Source: Martinezella rhizogenes (lineage in GTDB: Bacteria; Pseudomonadota; Alphaproteobacteria; Rhizobiales; Rhizobiaceae). Taken from it: a stretch of 64,000 bases of DNA. The stretch's first letter is position 1. Every line of letters begins with the position of its first letter. The notes under the pieces were generated by a model, which did no database searches, was not told where the DNA came from, and saw only the letters and a program-made list of their open reading frames with translations. The DNA lies in the NCBI GenBank assembly GCA_013322215.1, contig JAAMEZ010000006.1, positions 372,001 to 436,000 of the forward strand, written 5' to 3'. Shown here piece by piece: positions 1 to 7,535 of this stretch. A program made the translations under genes and the position numbers.

Positions 1-1185
1 CGTCACGCGGTAATGCATGATGGCTGCGTGTTCACCGGCACCGGAGATCGTATCGAAGGAAATGTCCTTCAGCGGGTTCTGCATGCTTTCGCCAACGCGG
101 GCACGGCAGGCTTCCAGCCGTTCCGCTGCGGCAATTTCCGTCACCGTCCCCGGCTTGCTCGTCTCGAGCCAGTAGAGGAACTCGACCATGGCGGCGCCAT
201 CCTGCAGGTGCGCAGCCGCGGAACCATTGATTTCAGCGGCGTTCTTGCAGGCGCGCGGCAGCTTGGCAGGGTCATTGCCCTCCACGACCTCTCCGCCCTC
301 GCGACGGATGATATCGGTCAAGGCATAAGAAGCGAGATCCGGATCGACCAGGATTCGCCCGCCATTCGCTGCCGCATTGGCCAGACGCTTGGGAAGTTCG
401 GATGGCGGCAGCTGCTTGCAGATCTGCGTCAGATAGGCTTCGGCCTCGACCTTGGTCTTGCGCTTGTCGAGAAAGAGTGCCGCTTCCCCTTCTGCATAGA
501 TGATGGCACGCGCCAAAGGATGCGGCGTGTGCGGCACGTCGTTGCCGCGGATATTGAAGATCCAGGCGACGGAAGACGGATCGGTGATCAGCACCGCCTT
601 GAGGTTCTTCTCTTTAAGGCTAGCCGCGATGGTCGCGAGCTTGTCCTTGGCCAGAACGCCGGCCTGGCCGATATCCTGAATGATGACACTGCCGAGCGGC
701 TCAGCCGGGCGGTCGGTCCAGAGCTTGTCGAGCGGATTATGCGGGAGGAATACGAGCTTGCCGTCGATCTCGGCCAAGGCCTTCTCCAGCCGGCGCACTT
801 CGGCACCCGTATGCAGCCACGGATCGATGCCGAGTCGGAAACCTCCCTTTGCATGGCGCGGCAGCCAGATATGCGGCGGCTCGTTCACCAGATCGCCACC
901 GGTAAAGACAGTGCGGTCCACCTGCTCGGCAAGCTGCGTCACATAGCGGCCATCGACAAAAACCACAGCCTGAGAGTGTGTCACAAGCGCAACACCTGCC
1001 GATCCAGTGAAGCCCGTCAGCCATGCGAGGCGTTCCGAGCATTTGGGCACATACTCGCCCTGATACTCGTCGGCACGCGGCACGAGGAACCCGTCAATGC
1101 CGAGATCACCGAAGGCAGCACGCAAACCAGCGACGCGCTCGCGACCGAATTGTGGGGTGGAAGTGACGTCGAAAGACTGAAACAT
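1..1185 (-). CDS. pepP: Xaa-Pro aminopeptidase (aminopeptidase P, M24B), C-terminus outside window
   Basis: The minus strand reads without a stop from an ATG at 1185 to the left edge, giving about 395 residues. The translation starts MFQSFDVTSTPQFGRER and contains the two creatinase-type N-terminal domains of the long aminopeptidase P class (for example RADEYQGEYVP near residue 38 and ITDPSSVAWIFNIRGND in the second domain). The last visible part (GAGEHAAIMHY) is the start of the M24 pita-bread fold; the metal-binding Asp, Asp, His, Glu, Glu residues would lie beyond the edge. The family removes N-terminal residues preceding proline in the cytoplasm. A long plus-strand frame on the opposite strand is its shadow. 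Confidence 0.9.
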   Translation of the reverse strand, partial: MFQSFDVTSTPQFGRERVAGLRAAFGDLGIDGFLVPRADEYQGEYVPKCSERLAWLTGFTGSAGVALVTHSQAVVFVDGRYVTQLAEQVDRTVFTGGDLVNEPPHIWLPRHAKGGFRLGIDPWLHTGAEVRRLEKALAEIDGKLVFLPHNPLDKLWTDRPAEPLGSVIIQDIGQAGVLAKDKLATIAASLKEKNLKAVLITDPSSVAWIFNIRGNDVPHTPHPLARAIIYAEGEAALFLDKRKTKVEAEAYLTQICKQLPPSELPKRLANAAANGGRILVDPDLASYALTDIIRREGGEVVEGNDPAKLPRACKNAAEINGSAAAHLQDGAAMVEFLYWLETSKPGTVTEIAAAERLEACRARVGESMQNPLKDISFDTISGAGEHAAIMHYRVT

Positions 1186-1528
1186 GAGCTGATCCAAGAC
1201 TGGTGGAGAATCCGTGAAACTGAATTGTGCCAGTATGTTAGAGCATGATGATCGGAAGTGCGATGTGATTTTAGATCATTGAGACGATATGCGCGGCACT
1301 GGAGATATCAGCTCCTTCAGCAGCGCTTCTTCCGGGTCTTGGTCGTTAACGAATCCGCCCATTTCGTGAGCATCACCGCCCGAATATGACAACTTCACGG
1401 CACGAAATATGCATATCGTGCATAGCTCCCATGAAGCCGCCCCCCTGCCACGTTGAAAGGCGAGTCGCTATATCCGGCGCATCAAACGGGGTTCACGAAG
1501 AACCAGCTCAAACTAAGGACTTAAGACA

Positions 1529-1669
1529 ATGCCTATCTCTCGCTCCGCATATGTTAGCCCGGCGCTGGCTGGCGAGCGTCGCACAGTACGCCACTCCGTC
1601 GGCTCGCTTCGTCAGCTCGAAGTCGAAACCTCGAAGGCCATCGGCGCCAGCCGCGGCGACCGTCGCTAA
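1529..1669 (+). CDS. small 46-residue DUF1127-like ORF upstream of a structured RNA
   Basis: An ATG at 1529 is preceded by AAGGA (1515-1519, spacing 9) and opens a 46-codon frame ending TAA at 1667-1669. The C-terminal half (SLRQLEVETSKAIGASRGD) resembles the DUF1127 pattern of Leu-x-x-Leu, a short gap, then Lys-x-Ile-Gly-x-Ser-Arg-x-Asp, although the usual Asp before Ile-Gly is Ala here. The N-terminal half is unrecognised. The frame sits directly before the CCUCCUCCC-loop hairpins at 1704-1835. In Rhodobacter, a DUF1127 micro-protein gene precedes similar RNAs. The family match was made by eye only, and the frame could instead be a non-coding part of the transcript. Confidence 0.4.
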   Translation: MPISRSAYVSPALAGERRTVRHSVGSLRQLEVETSKAIGASRGDRR

Positions 1670-1699
1670 GAAGTTTACGATCTACGCGTTCCAAGTCGA

Positions 1700-1835
1700 T
1701 CGCAATCCGGTTCTCCTCCTCCCTCTCGGATTATGATCAGAACGCTAGAGCCCGCTTGAGCACTCCTCCACACACGCTCGCGGGCAAGATCGGTGAAAAC
1801 CGATCTCAAGGCGGTGCTTCGGCACCGCCTTTTTT
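1700..1835 (+). ncRNA. candidate trans-acting sRNA with CCUCCUCCC loop (cuckoo/CcsR-like)
   Basis: Four consecutive hairpins are visible. (1) AATCCG 1704-1709 pairs with CGGATT 1727-1732; its loop carries CCTCCTCCC at 1715-1723. (2) GCCCGC 1750-1755 pairs with GCGGGC 1780-1785 and GAGC 1758-1761 with GCTC 1776-1779; its loop contains CTCCTCC at 1763-1769. (3) GATCGGT pairs with ACCGATC around a GAAA loop (1788-1805). (4) GGCGGTGC pairs with GCACCGCC around TTCG (1810-1829), followed by six T. C-rich anti-Shine-Dalgarno loops of this type define the cuckoo/CcsR and alpha-r14 sRNA families of alphaproteobacteria, which are reported to pair with ribosome binding sites. The 5' end is not defined; the RNA may be processed from the transcript that carries the micro-ORF. 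Confidence 0.6.
1810..1835 (+). terminator. intrinsic terminator of the small RNA transcript
   Basis: An 8-bp perfect stem with a UUCG tetraloop is followed by TTTTTT. The T tract is only on the plus-strand side, so it ends a plus-strand transcript and not prmA, which runs toward it on the minus strand. Confidence 0.85.
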
Positions 1836-1869
1836 ATTTCAGCAATTGCATTTGCGGGAAGTGACCGGC

Positions 1870-2748
1870 TCAGGGCCGGTCGAGATGGATGGTGACCCAG
1901 CCGTTGCGCCAGATCGTGCGCACATGTCGCAGGTTCGCGCCATTATAGGCGGCCAGCACCTTCCAGCGCTGCGCCGCAAGGATGCCCGAAAGAATCACCG
2001 AACCGCCCGGTGCCAGATGCGCCACAAGCTGCGGCGCCATCTTGATGAGCGGGCGTGCCAGAATATTGGCAATGATCAAGTCGAACGGCCCATGACGGGA
2101 AAAGGCTGTGGAGTGAAATCCCGGTGCCGTCTCAAGCGCGATCCCCGAGGCAATGCCGTTGCTGCGGACATTCTCTCGGGCGACACGAACCGCAATCGGA
2201 TCAATATCCGTCGCCAGAACGGGAATGTTGCGCAGCTTGCGCACGGCGATCGCCAACACGCCACTGCCCGTCCCGAGATCGAGCGCGTTGCGCACGCGGC
2301 GGCTCGCGACAACCTTCTCGATCGTCTCCAGGCAACCCGCCGTCGTCCCATGATGGCCGGTGCCGAATGCCTGCCCGGCTTCGATTTCGATGGCGATATC
2401 GCTGAGGCCGATCTTATCGCGATCATGCGAGCCATGCACGAGGAAGCGGCCGGCGCGCACAGGCTTCAACCCTTCCAACGATTTGGCGATCCAGTCGATA
2501 TCGGGAAGCACTTCTTTTTGAATGGCGAGATCGGCGAAGGCAGGCTTCAGGAGCGCTTCGAAACGACTGCGGACCTCATCCTCATCTGCGGTGTACAGAT
2601 AGATCGACGCTTCCCAGATATCGTTCTTCTCGTCGATCTCCGTCGTTGCAATAGGCAACTCTTCGTCTTCGAATACCGGCGTCATCAGGTCCAGGACCTG
2701 CTCGGCTTTTTTCTCAGTCGTCGTTACATAAAGGCGGATTTCACTCAA
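1870..2748 (-). CDS. prmA: ribosomal protein L11 methyltransferase
   Basis: The 292-residue protein has the PrmA layout. An N-terminal L11-recognition domain (about 1-110) is followed by GQAFGTGHHGTT (125-136), a class I SAM-binding site ALDLGTGSGVLAIA (156-169) and the IIANILARPL segment (about 220) that corresponds to the substrate-binding Asn-x-x-(Leu/Pro) loop. It trimethylates lysines and the N-terminus of ribosomal protein L11 using S-adenosylmethionine. It starts 20 bp after the stop of the upstream flavin monooxygenase, on the same strand, so it is probably the last gene of a sco-monooxygenase-prmA transcript. Confidence 0.93.
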   Translation of the reverse strand: MSEIRLYVTTTEKKAEQVLDLMTPVFEDEELPIATTEIDEKNDIWEASIYLYTADEDEVRSRFEALLKPAFADLAIQKEVLPDIDWIAKSLEGLKPVRAGRFLVHGSHDRDKIGLSDIAIEIEAGQAFGTGHHGTTAGCLETIEKVVASRRVRNALDLGTGSGVLAIAVRKLRNIPVLATDIDPIAVRVARENVRSNGIASGIALETAPGFHSTAFSRHGPFDLIIANILARPLIKMAPQLVAHLAPGGSVILSGILAAQRWKVLAAYNGANLRHVRTIWRNGWVTIHLDRP

Positions 2749-2768
2749 CTCGTCGCTCTTTCTCGTTC

Positions 2769-3917
2769 TTATTCGGCCCAGTCGATCCAGGGCGGTTTCG
2801 GCGTGTCATAGCCGGCCACACTCCGAAGCAATTTCCGGCGCATCGGGCCGAAGTGCAACAACAGCGGCGCAAGGAAATTACGCGCCGCAACTGCCAGCGG
2901 GCTTTGCATCGTCACCAATCGTGTCAGGCCATAGGTCTGTTTCAAAACCTGCTTCACGGCGGGAATTCTCAAGGCCGAATACTCCTGTTCGCGGCCTTCC
3001 GCAATGAGCCAGGCAAGCCAGCAGGCATCTTCGATACCAAGATTCATGCCGCGAGCGCCGGCTGGCGAATGAATATGCGCGGCATCGCCGGCAAGAAAGA
3101 CATTGCCCTTGGCCATCGGCTCGACATGACGGAAGTGAATGCGGAACTGCGAGACCCAGGTCTTTTCGGCATTAGCAGCCGGATGGGCGATGCGATGTTC
3201 GAAATCCTCCAGCGTTGAGATGTAGCGGATGATGTTGGCCGTGACAGGCAAGCGCCCGACCATGCCGGGATCAAAGAGCGAGATCTCACCGAAATGCGTA
3301 TCGACCGGTTCCGCATAGCGAAAATCGGCAAGATAAAAGTAAGCCTCCAGCGCCTCCCCCGGAAAGCCGGCACCTAATGCCTTGCGCACCGCCGAATGCG
3401 CACCATCGGCACCGATCAATATGTCCGGCCGCACCGTTTCCGACGTACCGTTAGCCTGGCGCAGCGTGACCTCCGGCTTTTGAAGGTCCGATATGGCCCC
3501 GGCCGCCACCGCGGTCTGCCATTCGGGCGAAATGTTATAGGCCGAAAGCGCCTCCGTCAGCAGGCGTTCGGTACTGCCCTGCGGCAAGGCGCAAATGGCG
3601 CCGAAGCGGCCTTCGACCTGCTTCGTTTCCAGATGGATCAAAATCTTCTTATCCGAGCGGACCCGAAACTGCTCGATCGGTTGCGCAGCGGCGATGATGC
3701 GCTCCGCAACGCCGGAAGGAAACAGAAGCGTCAGCGTGCGTGCATTAACGCCGAGAGCCCGGCTTTCCTCCAGCGGCGTCGGGCCGGTACCGTCATCGAC
3801 AATACGCGGCGAGAAGCCGCGACGGGCGAGCTCGAGAGCGGCTGCAAGGCCGACCGGCCCAGCCCCCACGATCAGGATGGATCTGGATTTCCCTCGTCCG
3901 CCAATTCCCTCGCCCAT
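2769..3917 (-). CDS. FAD-dependent monooxygenase (UbiH/PheA/TfdB-like hydroxylase)
   Basis: This 382-residue flavoprotein has the dinucleotide-binding motif GAGPVGLAA (18-26), the central DG motif (LIGADGAHSAVRKALG, binding FAD and NAD(P)H) and the second FAD motif GDAAHIHSPAGARGMN with the following helix. This is the class A aromatic hydroxylase arrangement. It lacks the extra C-terminal thioredoxin-like domain of phenol hydroxylases and is close in length to UbiH/salicylate hydroxylase types. The substrate cannot be deduced. It starts 7 bp downstream of the sco stop codon, so the two are probably co-transcribed. Confidence 0.85.
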   Translation of the reverse strand: MGEGIGGRGKSRSILIVGAGPVGLAAALELARRGFSPRIVDDGTGPTPLEESRALGVNARTLTLLFPSGVAERIIAAAQPIEQFRVRSDKKILIHLETKQVEGRFGAICALPQGSTERLLTEALSAYNISPEWQTAVAAGAISDLQKPEVTLRQANGTSETVRPDILIGADGAHSAVRKALGAGFPGEALEAYFYLADFRYAEPVDTHFGEISLFDPGMVGRLPVTANIIRYISTLEDFEHRIAHPAANAEKTWVSQFRIHFRHVEPMAKGNVFLAGDAAHIHSPAGARGMNLGIEDACWLAWLIAEGREQEYSALRIPAVKQVLKQTYGLTRLVTMQSPLAVAARNFLAPLLLHFGPMRRKLLRSVAGYDTPKPPWIDWAE

Positions 3918-3924
3918 GCAGGCC

Positions 3925-4527
3925 CTATCCCTTCTTTACCAGGTTCTCCAGCTTCTTCACGGCCACATCCGGATCCTCTTCATATGCAATGGTTCCGGCG
4001 AAGCGGCCCTGCGAATCCAGCAGGAAGACAGAAGCAGTGTGATCCATCGTATAGTCGCCATTCGGCTGCTTGTCGTCGACCGGCACCTTCTTGGCATAGA
4101 CGCGGAATCCCTTGACCATATCCATCACCTTGGCGGGATCGCCGGAAATGCCGGTGATGCGCTTCGACACATTGGAGACGTACTGGTCCATGATGGCGGG
4201 CGTATCGCGCTCGGGATCAACAGTCACGAAATAGGCATTGAGCTTGCTGCCATCAGGATCGACCTTCTGCAGCCAGGCATTCAGCTCGAACAGCGTCGTC
4301 GGGCAGACATCGGGGCAATGCGTATAGCCGAAGAAAACGGCAGACGGCTTGCCGCGAAACGCCTGGTCGCTGATCGGCTGGCCGCTCTGCGAAACGAGGG
4401 TAAAGGGCACGCCATAGGGTCCGGATGCCGCCACCTCGGGCGACTTGCCGCTGCCAAAGCTGAACCAGCCCAATAGTCCGGCCACGATCAACACGACCAC
4501 CCAAACTGCAATCCGCACGCTTCTCAT
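3925..4527 (-). CDS. SCO1/SenC family copper chaperone-like protein
   Basis: The 200-residue protein is anchored by an N-terminal membrane segment (about 6-24). Its thioredoxin-like domain carries the Sco copper site CPDVCP (Cys71, Cys75) and the distal His in MDHTASVFLLD (His163). Family members deliver copper to the CuA site of cytochrome c oxidase or act as thiol-disulfide reductases on the periplasmic side of the membrane. No oxidase genes lie nearby. It is the first gene of the three-gene minus-strand run sco, flavin monooxygenase, prmA. Confidence 0.92.
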   Translation of the reverse strand: MRSVRIAVWVVVLIVAGLLGWFSFGSGKSPEVAASGPYGVPFTLVSQSGQPISDQAFRGKPSAVFFGYTHCPDVCPTTLFELNAWLQKVDPDGSKLNAYFVTVDPERDTPAIMDQYVSNVSKRITGISGDPAKVMDMVKGFRVYAKKVPVDDKQPNGDYTMDHTASVFLLDSQGRFAGTIAYEEDPDVAVKKLENLVKKG

Positions 4528-4978
4528 GAATGCTATTCCTCACCGATACAGACGATCACGCCGAAAGTGCAGTGCAATCGACCTCCTAGCCGATGTAGCG
4601 GCTCGAAGTGGAGGACGCAATTCAAGAAGATGTTCAGAAGGGGCCGAAATCGTCGCAGCACGCGGCTCGGGGTCTTCCGAGCCTTGATCACTCCATTTCG
4701 CCGCTCTTCTTGGGTCAGAGGGACAAAATCTCGATTGATGTTAAATCAATCCTAACCAGTCCGCGCCAACATCTGCAGCAAAGGTCGAATTCCATTTCGC
4801 TCGCCGCCCGAAAGCGCGGCAAACCTCTTTATTCCAGAAGGGCATGACGCCCGCCGGGACGCCAGGCGCATCTTTCGCCGAAGCACCGGACGCTGCCGCT
4901 GCCCAAGCCGCTCCAGCCGATCTCTCTTTTCAATCGCGAGCGTCGCTTGCGGCGATGCCAAACGGGAAGTTCTCGAAC
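4528..4978. other. intergenic interval between sco and cheW, no gene seen
   Basis: About 450 bp separate the divergent sco and cheW genes. Short overlapping frames here have no recognisable product. The only structure seen is an inverted repeat GGCTCGG/CCGAGCC around 4664-4684 and an AT-rich patch with TTAAATCAATCCTAA near 4740, which may hold the cheW promoter. The cheW frame stays open up to 4844, but the extra segment is Ala/Pro-rich and unlike CheW. Confidence 0.5.
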
Positions 4979-5443
4979 ATGACGAACGCCATCAAGCAAT
5001 CGGGCACCTATCTGGAAATCGTCTCCTTTCACCTTGGCGATCAGGAATTCTGCATCGACATCATGGCCATCCGCGAAATCCGCGGCTGGGCACCGGTGAC
5101 GCCGATGCCGCACACACCGCCTTACGTCCTCGGTCTCATCAACCTGCGCGGCGCGGTCATCCCGGTCATCGACATGGCCTGCCGCCTCGGCATGAAAATG
5201 ACGGAGCCTTCGGAGCGCTCGGCGATCATCGTTACCGATATTGCCGGCAAGCTGGTCGGTCTGCTGGTCGAACAGGTGTCGGATATGATGTCGATCAAAA
5301 GTGAAGATCTGCAGCCGGCTCCGGAAATCATCCCCGAAGCGCAGCGCGCCTTCTGCCGCGGCATCGTGGCGCTGGAAAAGACCATGGTCTGCTTCCTCAA
5401 CCTCGACACGGTCATTGCGGATCAGTTGGCCCAGGCAGCCTGA
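4979..5443 (+). CDS. cheW: chemotaxis adaptor protein CheW
   Basis: The 154-residue product from the ATG at 4979 is the usual CheW length and starts MTNAIKQSGTYLEIVSF. It is a single CheW domain with LGDQEFCIDI, IREIRGWAPVTPMPHTPPYV and GLINLRGAVIPVIDM, the conserved receptor/CheA-docking region. It couples chemoreceptors to the CheA kinase. The reading frame is open from 4844, adding 45 Ala-rich residues, but these do not align with the family and I take 4979 as the start. It stands alone, away from any che cluster, suggesting an auxiliary CheW. An inverted repeat follows at 5472. Confidence 0.93.
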   Translation: MTNAIKQSGTYLEIVSFHLGDQEFCIDIMAIREIRGWAPVTPMPHTPPYVLGLINLRGAVIPVIDMACRLGMKMTEPSERSAIIVTDIAGKLVGLLVEQVSDMMSIKSEDLQPAPEIIPEAQRAFCRGIVALEKTMVCFLNLDTVIADQLAQAA

Positions 5444-5471
5444 TTTCAATAAGTTAGCTCATCAGAAAAAA

Positions 5472-5508
5472 GATCGCCCTGAAGCCGAGCTCCAGGGCGA
5501 TCGCTTTT
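5472..5508 (+). terminator. terminator after cheW
   Basis: GATCGCCCTG (5472-5481) pairs with CAGGGCGATC (5493-5502) around an 11-nt loop, followed by GCTTTT and preceded by six A, so it could act in both directions. Confidence 0.65.
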
Positions 5509-5713
5509 CATGTAACCGGTTTTGGCAGGGGTGTAGCCAATGACGCGGTCTTGCAGGCCGTGAACAGGGGCGAGAGTCGCCTCCCCGTTCGCCTTCGAAA
5601 TTGCATCAAAAAGGTGCAAACCGAAAGCAACCAGAAGGAATTCGACAACCCAAGAGTATGACTTTTTTTGGTATTATCTTTCTACGAGTTATTTTCGAGG
5701 TATGGAAATACCG

Positions 5714-6208
5714 TCATTTCGGCTTGCCATTCTTCCACGTAACCTGCTGGCCGAACAAGGGGATTGTCGAAATGGCCATCTTGGCAGAACCATCCACCAG
5801 TTGCCGCGAATGAATGAGATAGACCAGCGTGTCGTTCTTCTTGTCGTAAATGCGGGTCACGACCAATTTCTTCCAAATGAGCGACAGCCCGGCGCGAAAC
5901 ACCTCTTCGCCGCTTTGGGACAGATTGATATCGCCGATCTCGATCGGGCCGGTCTGACGGCAGGCGATGGAATTGTTGGAAGGGTCTTCGAACCAGTTGC
6001 CCTTGCGCAACCGGTCGATCACGCTGCGATCGAAATAGGTCACATGGCAAGTAACGCCCGTGACTTCGGGGTCCGGCACCGCATCGACCAGAATATCATT
6101 GCCCGTCCAGTCCACACCGACCTTGCCGACAACTTCGGCGGAAGCGGAAACGGGCGCCAGAGCCAGAAAAGACGCAGCAATGGCGGCAAAGAGTTTGGGT
6201 GAACGCAT
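5714..6208 (-). CDS. creA: CreA family periplasmic protein
   Basis: The 164-residue product has a signal peptide (LFAAIAASFLALAPVSASA, probable cleavage after residue 24). The mature part fits the CreA family: GKVGVDWTGNDILVDAVPDP, a TCHVTY segment, SNNSIACRQTGPIEI, and the LVVTRIYDKKNDTLVYLIHS block that matches VVRFYDAKRNALAYL of E. coli CreA. Function is unknown; in enterobacteria the gene is next to the creBCD two-component system, which is absent here. It is monocistronic by position and convergent with cheW. Confidence 0.87.
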   Translation of the reverse strand: MRSPKLFAAIAASFLALAPVSASAEVVGKVGVDWTGNDILVDAVPDPEVTGVTCHVTYFDRSVIDRLRKGNWFEDPSNNSIACRQTGPIEIGDINLSQSGEEVFRAGLSLIWKKLVVTRIYDKKNDTLVYLIHSRQLVDGSAKMAISTIPLFGQQVTWKNGKPK

Positions 6209-6398
6209 CGATCATCCTCCAACATCAGCCGCCGGGAGCAAGAGCGGCTTGGCTAAGGTAAGATGGCCCATGAGCGATGCAAGGTGGGACGGCTTATATC
6301 TGCGCCGTAACGCTTCGCGATCGATGCGGCAGCGATCGACACAGTGGACGCCGCCGCCAAAACAACGGCGTCCGAGCACACGCAGGTAGCGCGTCATC

Positions 6399-6842
6399 TC
6401 ATTTCTGGCTGATTGCGACCGTTCCGGTTTCCAGCAGCGATTTGAGGTTGGACAGGATCTTCGGCCAGCCGCCGGAAACCGCCTCGATGAGCTTGGAGTT
6501 TTCAACCTCGATCGTGTGAGTAACGGTCAGCTTCACGACGCCATCCGCCGGCTCCAGCTCCATCACGCAGCGCGACCAGCCTTCGGCCTTCAGTTCCGGA
6601 CGCCACTCGTTGCGCCAGTTGATGGCGAACCGCCGTGGCGGATCGAACTCAGCGATCTCTCCCGTGTCGGCGACCCTGCCATCCGGAAAGAGCATTTTCC
6701 ACGGCGACCCAACTTTCCACTCGGTATCGTGGATCATATCGAACCAGTACTGCTTGACGAATTCGGGCGTCGTCAGCGCCGACCAGAGCTTTTCCGGCGT
6801 GGTACGGATAAAGGTGACGTAGACGAATTTGCTTCCAGTCAT
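6399..6842 (-). CDS. SRPBCC (AHSA1-like) family protein
   Basis: The 147-residue protein from the ATG at 6842 (preceded by AAGGAGAA) starts MTGSKFVYVTFIRTTPEKLW, the beginning of the START/Bet v1-like fold found in Activator of Hsp90 ATPase-like proteins. Other family features are LTTPEFVKQYWFD, WKVGSPW and PPRRFAINWRNEW. These proteins bind hydrophobic ligands and are very often encoded directly after an ArsR-type repressor, as here. The frame is open 14 codons further upstream, overlapping the regulator, but the good ribosome binding site favours 6842. Confidence 0.9.
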   Translation of the reverse strand: MTGSKFVYVTFIRTTPEKLWSALTTPEFVKQYWFDMIHDTEWKVGSPWKMLFPDGRVADTGEIAEFDPPRRFAINWRNEWRPELKAEGWSRCVMELEPADGVVKLTVTHTIEVENSKLIEAVSGGWPKILSNLKSLLETGTVAISQK

Positions 6843-6880
6843 GCCATTTCTCCTTGTTTGAATTCTATTGCTTCTTGAGC

Positions 6881-7204
6881 TCACTGACCGCCCTCGTCTT
6901 CCAGCGCCTTCTTCAAGGCCGAAAGCGCGCTCAGATGCTGGCGTTCGAACTTGTTGATCCAGCGCTCGGCAATGCCGTTGATCGGGACCGCATTGATAAA
7001 GTGCAGCTTCTCGCGCCCTTGCTTCTCCGAAGAGATCAAACTGGCCTCCTCCAGAATGGCGAGGTGCTTGGCGACCGCCTGGCGGCTCATGTCCAGATCT
7101 TCGCAGAGCGCATTCAGGGTCTGCCCGTTTTGCTCATAGAGCCTGTCGAGCAACTGCCGCCGGCTGGCATCCGCCAGCGCCTTGAAGACTGCATCATCAT
7201 TCAC
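6881..7204 (-). CDS. ArsR family transcriptional repressor
   Basis: A single winged-helix domain: DDAVFKALADASRRQLLDRL, then a recognition helix MSRQAVAKHLAIL and wing ISSEKQGREKLHFIN. No Cys-rich metal site is seen, as is normal for the ArsR/SRPBCC class. I place the start at GTG 7204 (107 residues), where the family usually begins. The longer TTG start at 7246 would sit inside the promoter spacer. The probable promoter/operator at 7213-7265 implies autorepression. The SRPBCC gene follows 38 bp downstream and is probably in the same operon. Confidence 0.88.
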   Translation of the reverse strand: MNDDAVFKALADASRRQLLDRLYEQNGQTLNALCEDLDMSRQAVAKHLAILEEASLISSEKQGREKLHFINAVPINGIAERWINKFERQHLSALSALKKALEDEGGQ

Positions 7205-7212
7205 GGATATGA

Positions 7213-7265
7213 AACCATTTGGTTGCCTTTTCTTATTTATAGGCAACTAAATGGTTGCCTGTCAA
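7213..7265 (-). promoter_or_regulatory. promoter with twin ArsR operator sites
   Basis: On the minus strand TTGACA (7265-7260) is followed by an 18-nt spacer and TATAAA (7241-7236), a near-consensus sigma70 promoter. The spacer is exactly a dyad, GGCAAC-N6-GTTGCC (7242-7259). A second copy of the motif, GGCAACCAAATGGTT, lies at 7227-7213, just after the expected transcription start. Binding of the ArsR product at both places would block RNA polymerase. The operator assignment is inferred from the position and the repeats. Confidence 0.7.
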
Positions 7266-7469
7266 GCAACGCGTAAGCGAAACAACCGACGTGAGGCGGC
7301 GGCGGCTCTGTCAAAGGATTCCATGCAACGCGCGATTGACAATGCTCGCGTCGCGTCAGATCATCCAGCCATGATCGCAAACCGCACCATGGTAACGCAG
7401 CTTCACACCATCTCTCCCCTTGCAGGGCGAGTGGAAGGCGTGTTGCGCTGAGCTGACCGCGATCCATCT

Positions 7470-7533
7470 CAACCCTGCCGAGGCGAGCAGGGTTGAAGCT
7501 TCCTTGCTCTCCTCCCCATTATCAAAGGAGAGC
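7470..7533 (+). promoter_or_regulatory. structured 5' leader of the GNAT gene, Shine-Dalgarno in a hairpin
   Basis: Two perfect stems precede the start codon at 7536. CAACCCTGC (7470-7478) pairs with GCAGGGTTG (7487-7495). GCTCTCCT (7506-7513) pairs with AGGAGAGC (7526-7533), with a 12-nt loop. The second stem contains the whole AGGAG ribosome binding site of the acetyltransferase gene, so translation should depend on opening of this hairpin. What opens it (temperature, a ligand, an RNA) cannot be told. Confidence 0.6.
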
Positions 7534-7535
7534 CC

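Noticed and set aside
13..1248. 411-codon plus-strand frame
   Set aside because: It lies opposite the aminopeptidase P frame, which shows clear family sequence; this strand shows none.
1236..1280. TTAGAGCATGATGATCGG segment like the start of a rhizobial intergenic repeat
   Set aside because: The match to known repeat cores is partial and degenerate; it could be chance.
1276..1395. 40-codon minus-strand frame starting at GTG and ending EEALLKELISPVPRISSQ
   Set aside because: It has no ribosome binding site and I recognise no family. It lies just upstream of pepP and could be a leader, but support is too weak.
6212..6398. 61-codon minus-strand frame between the SRPBCC and creA genes
   Set aside because: No ribosome binding site, Arg/Cys-rich low-grade composition and no recognisable domain.
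7205..7246. TTG start at 7246 for the ArsR gene
   Set aside because: It would lie within the promoter -10/spacer and operator; GTG 7204 gives the usual family start.
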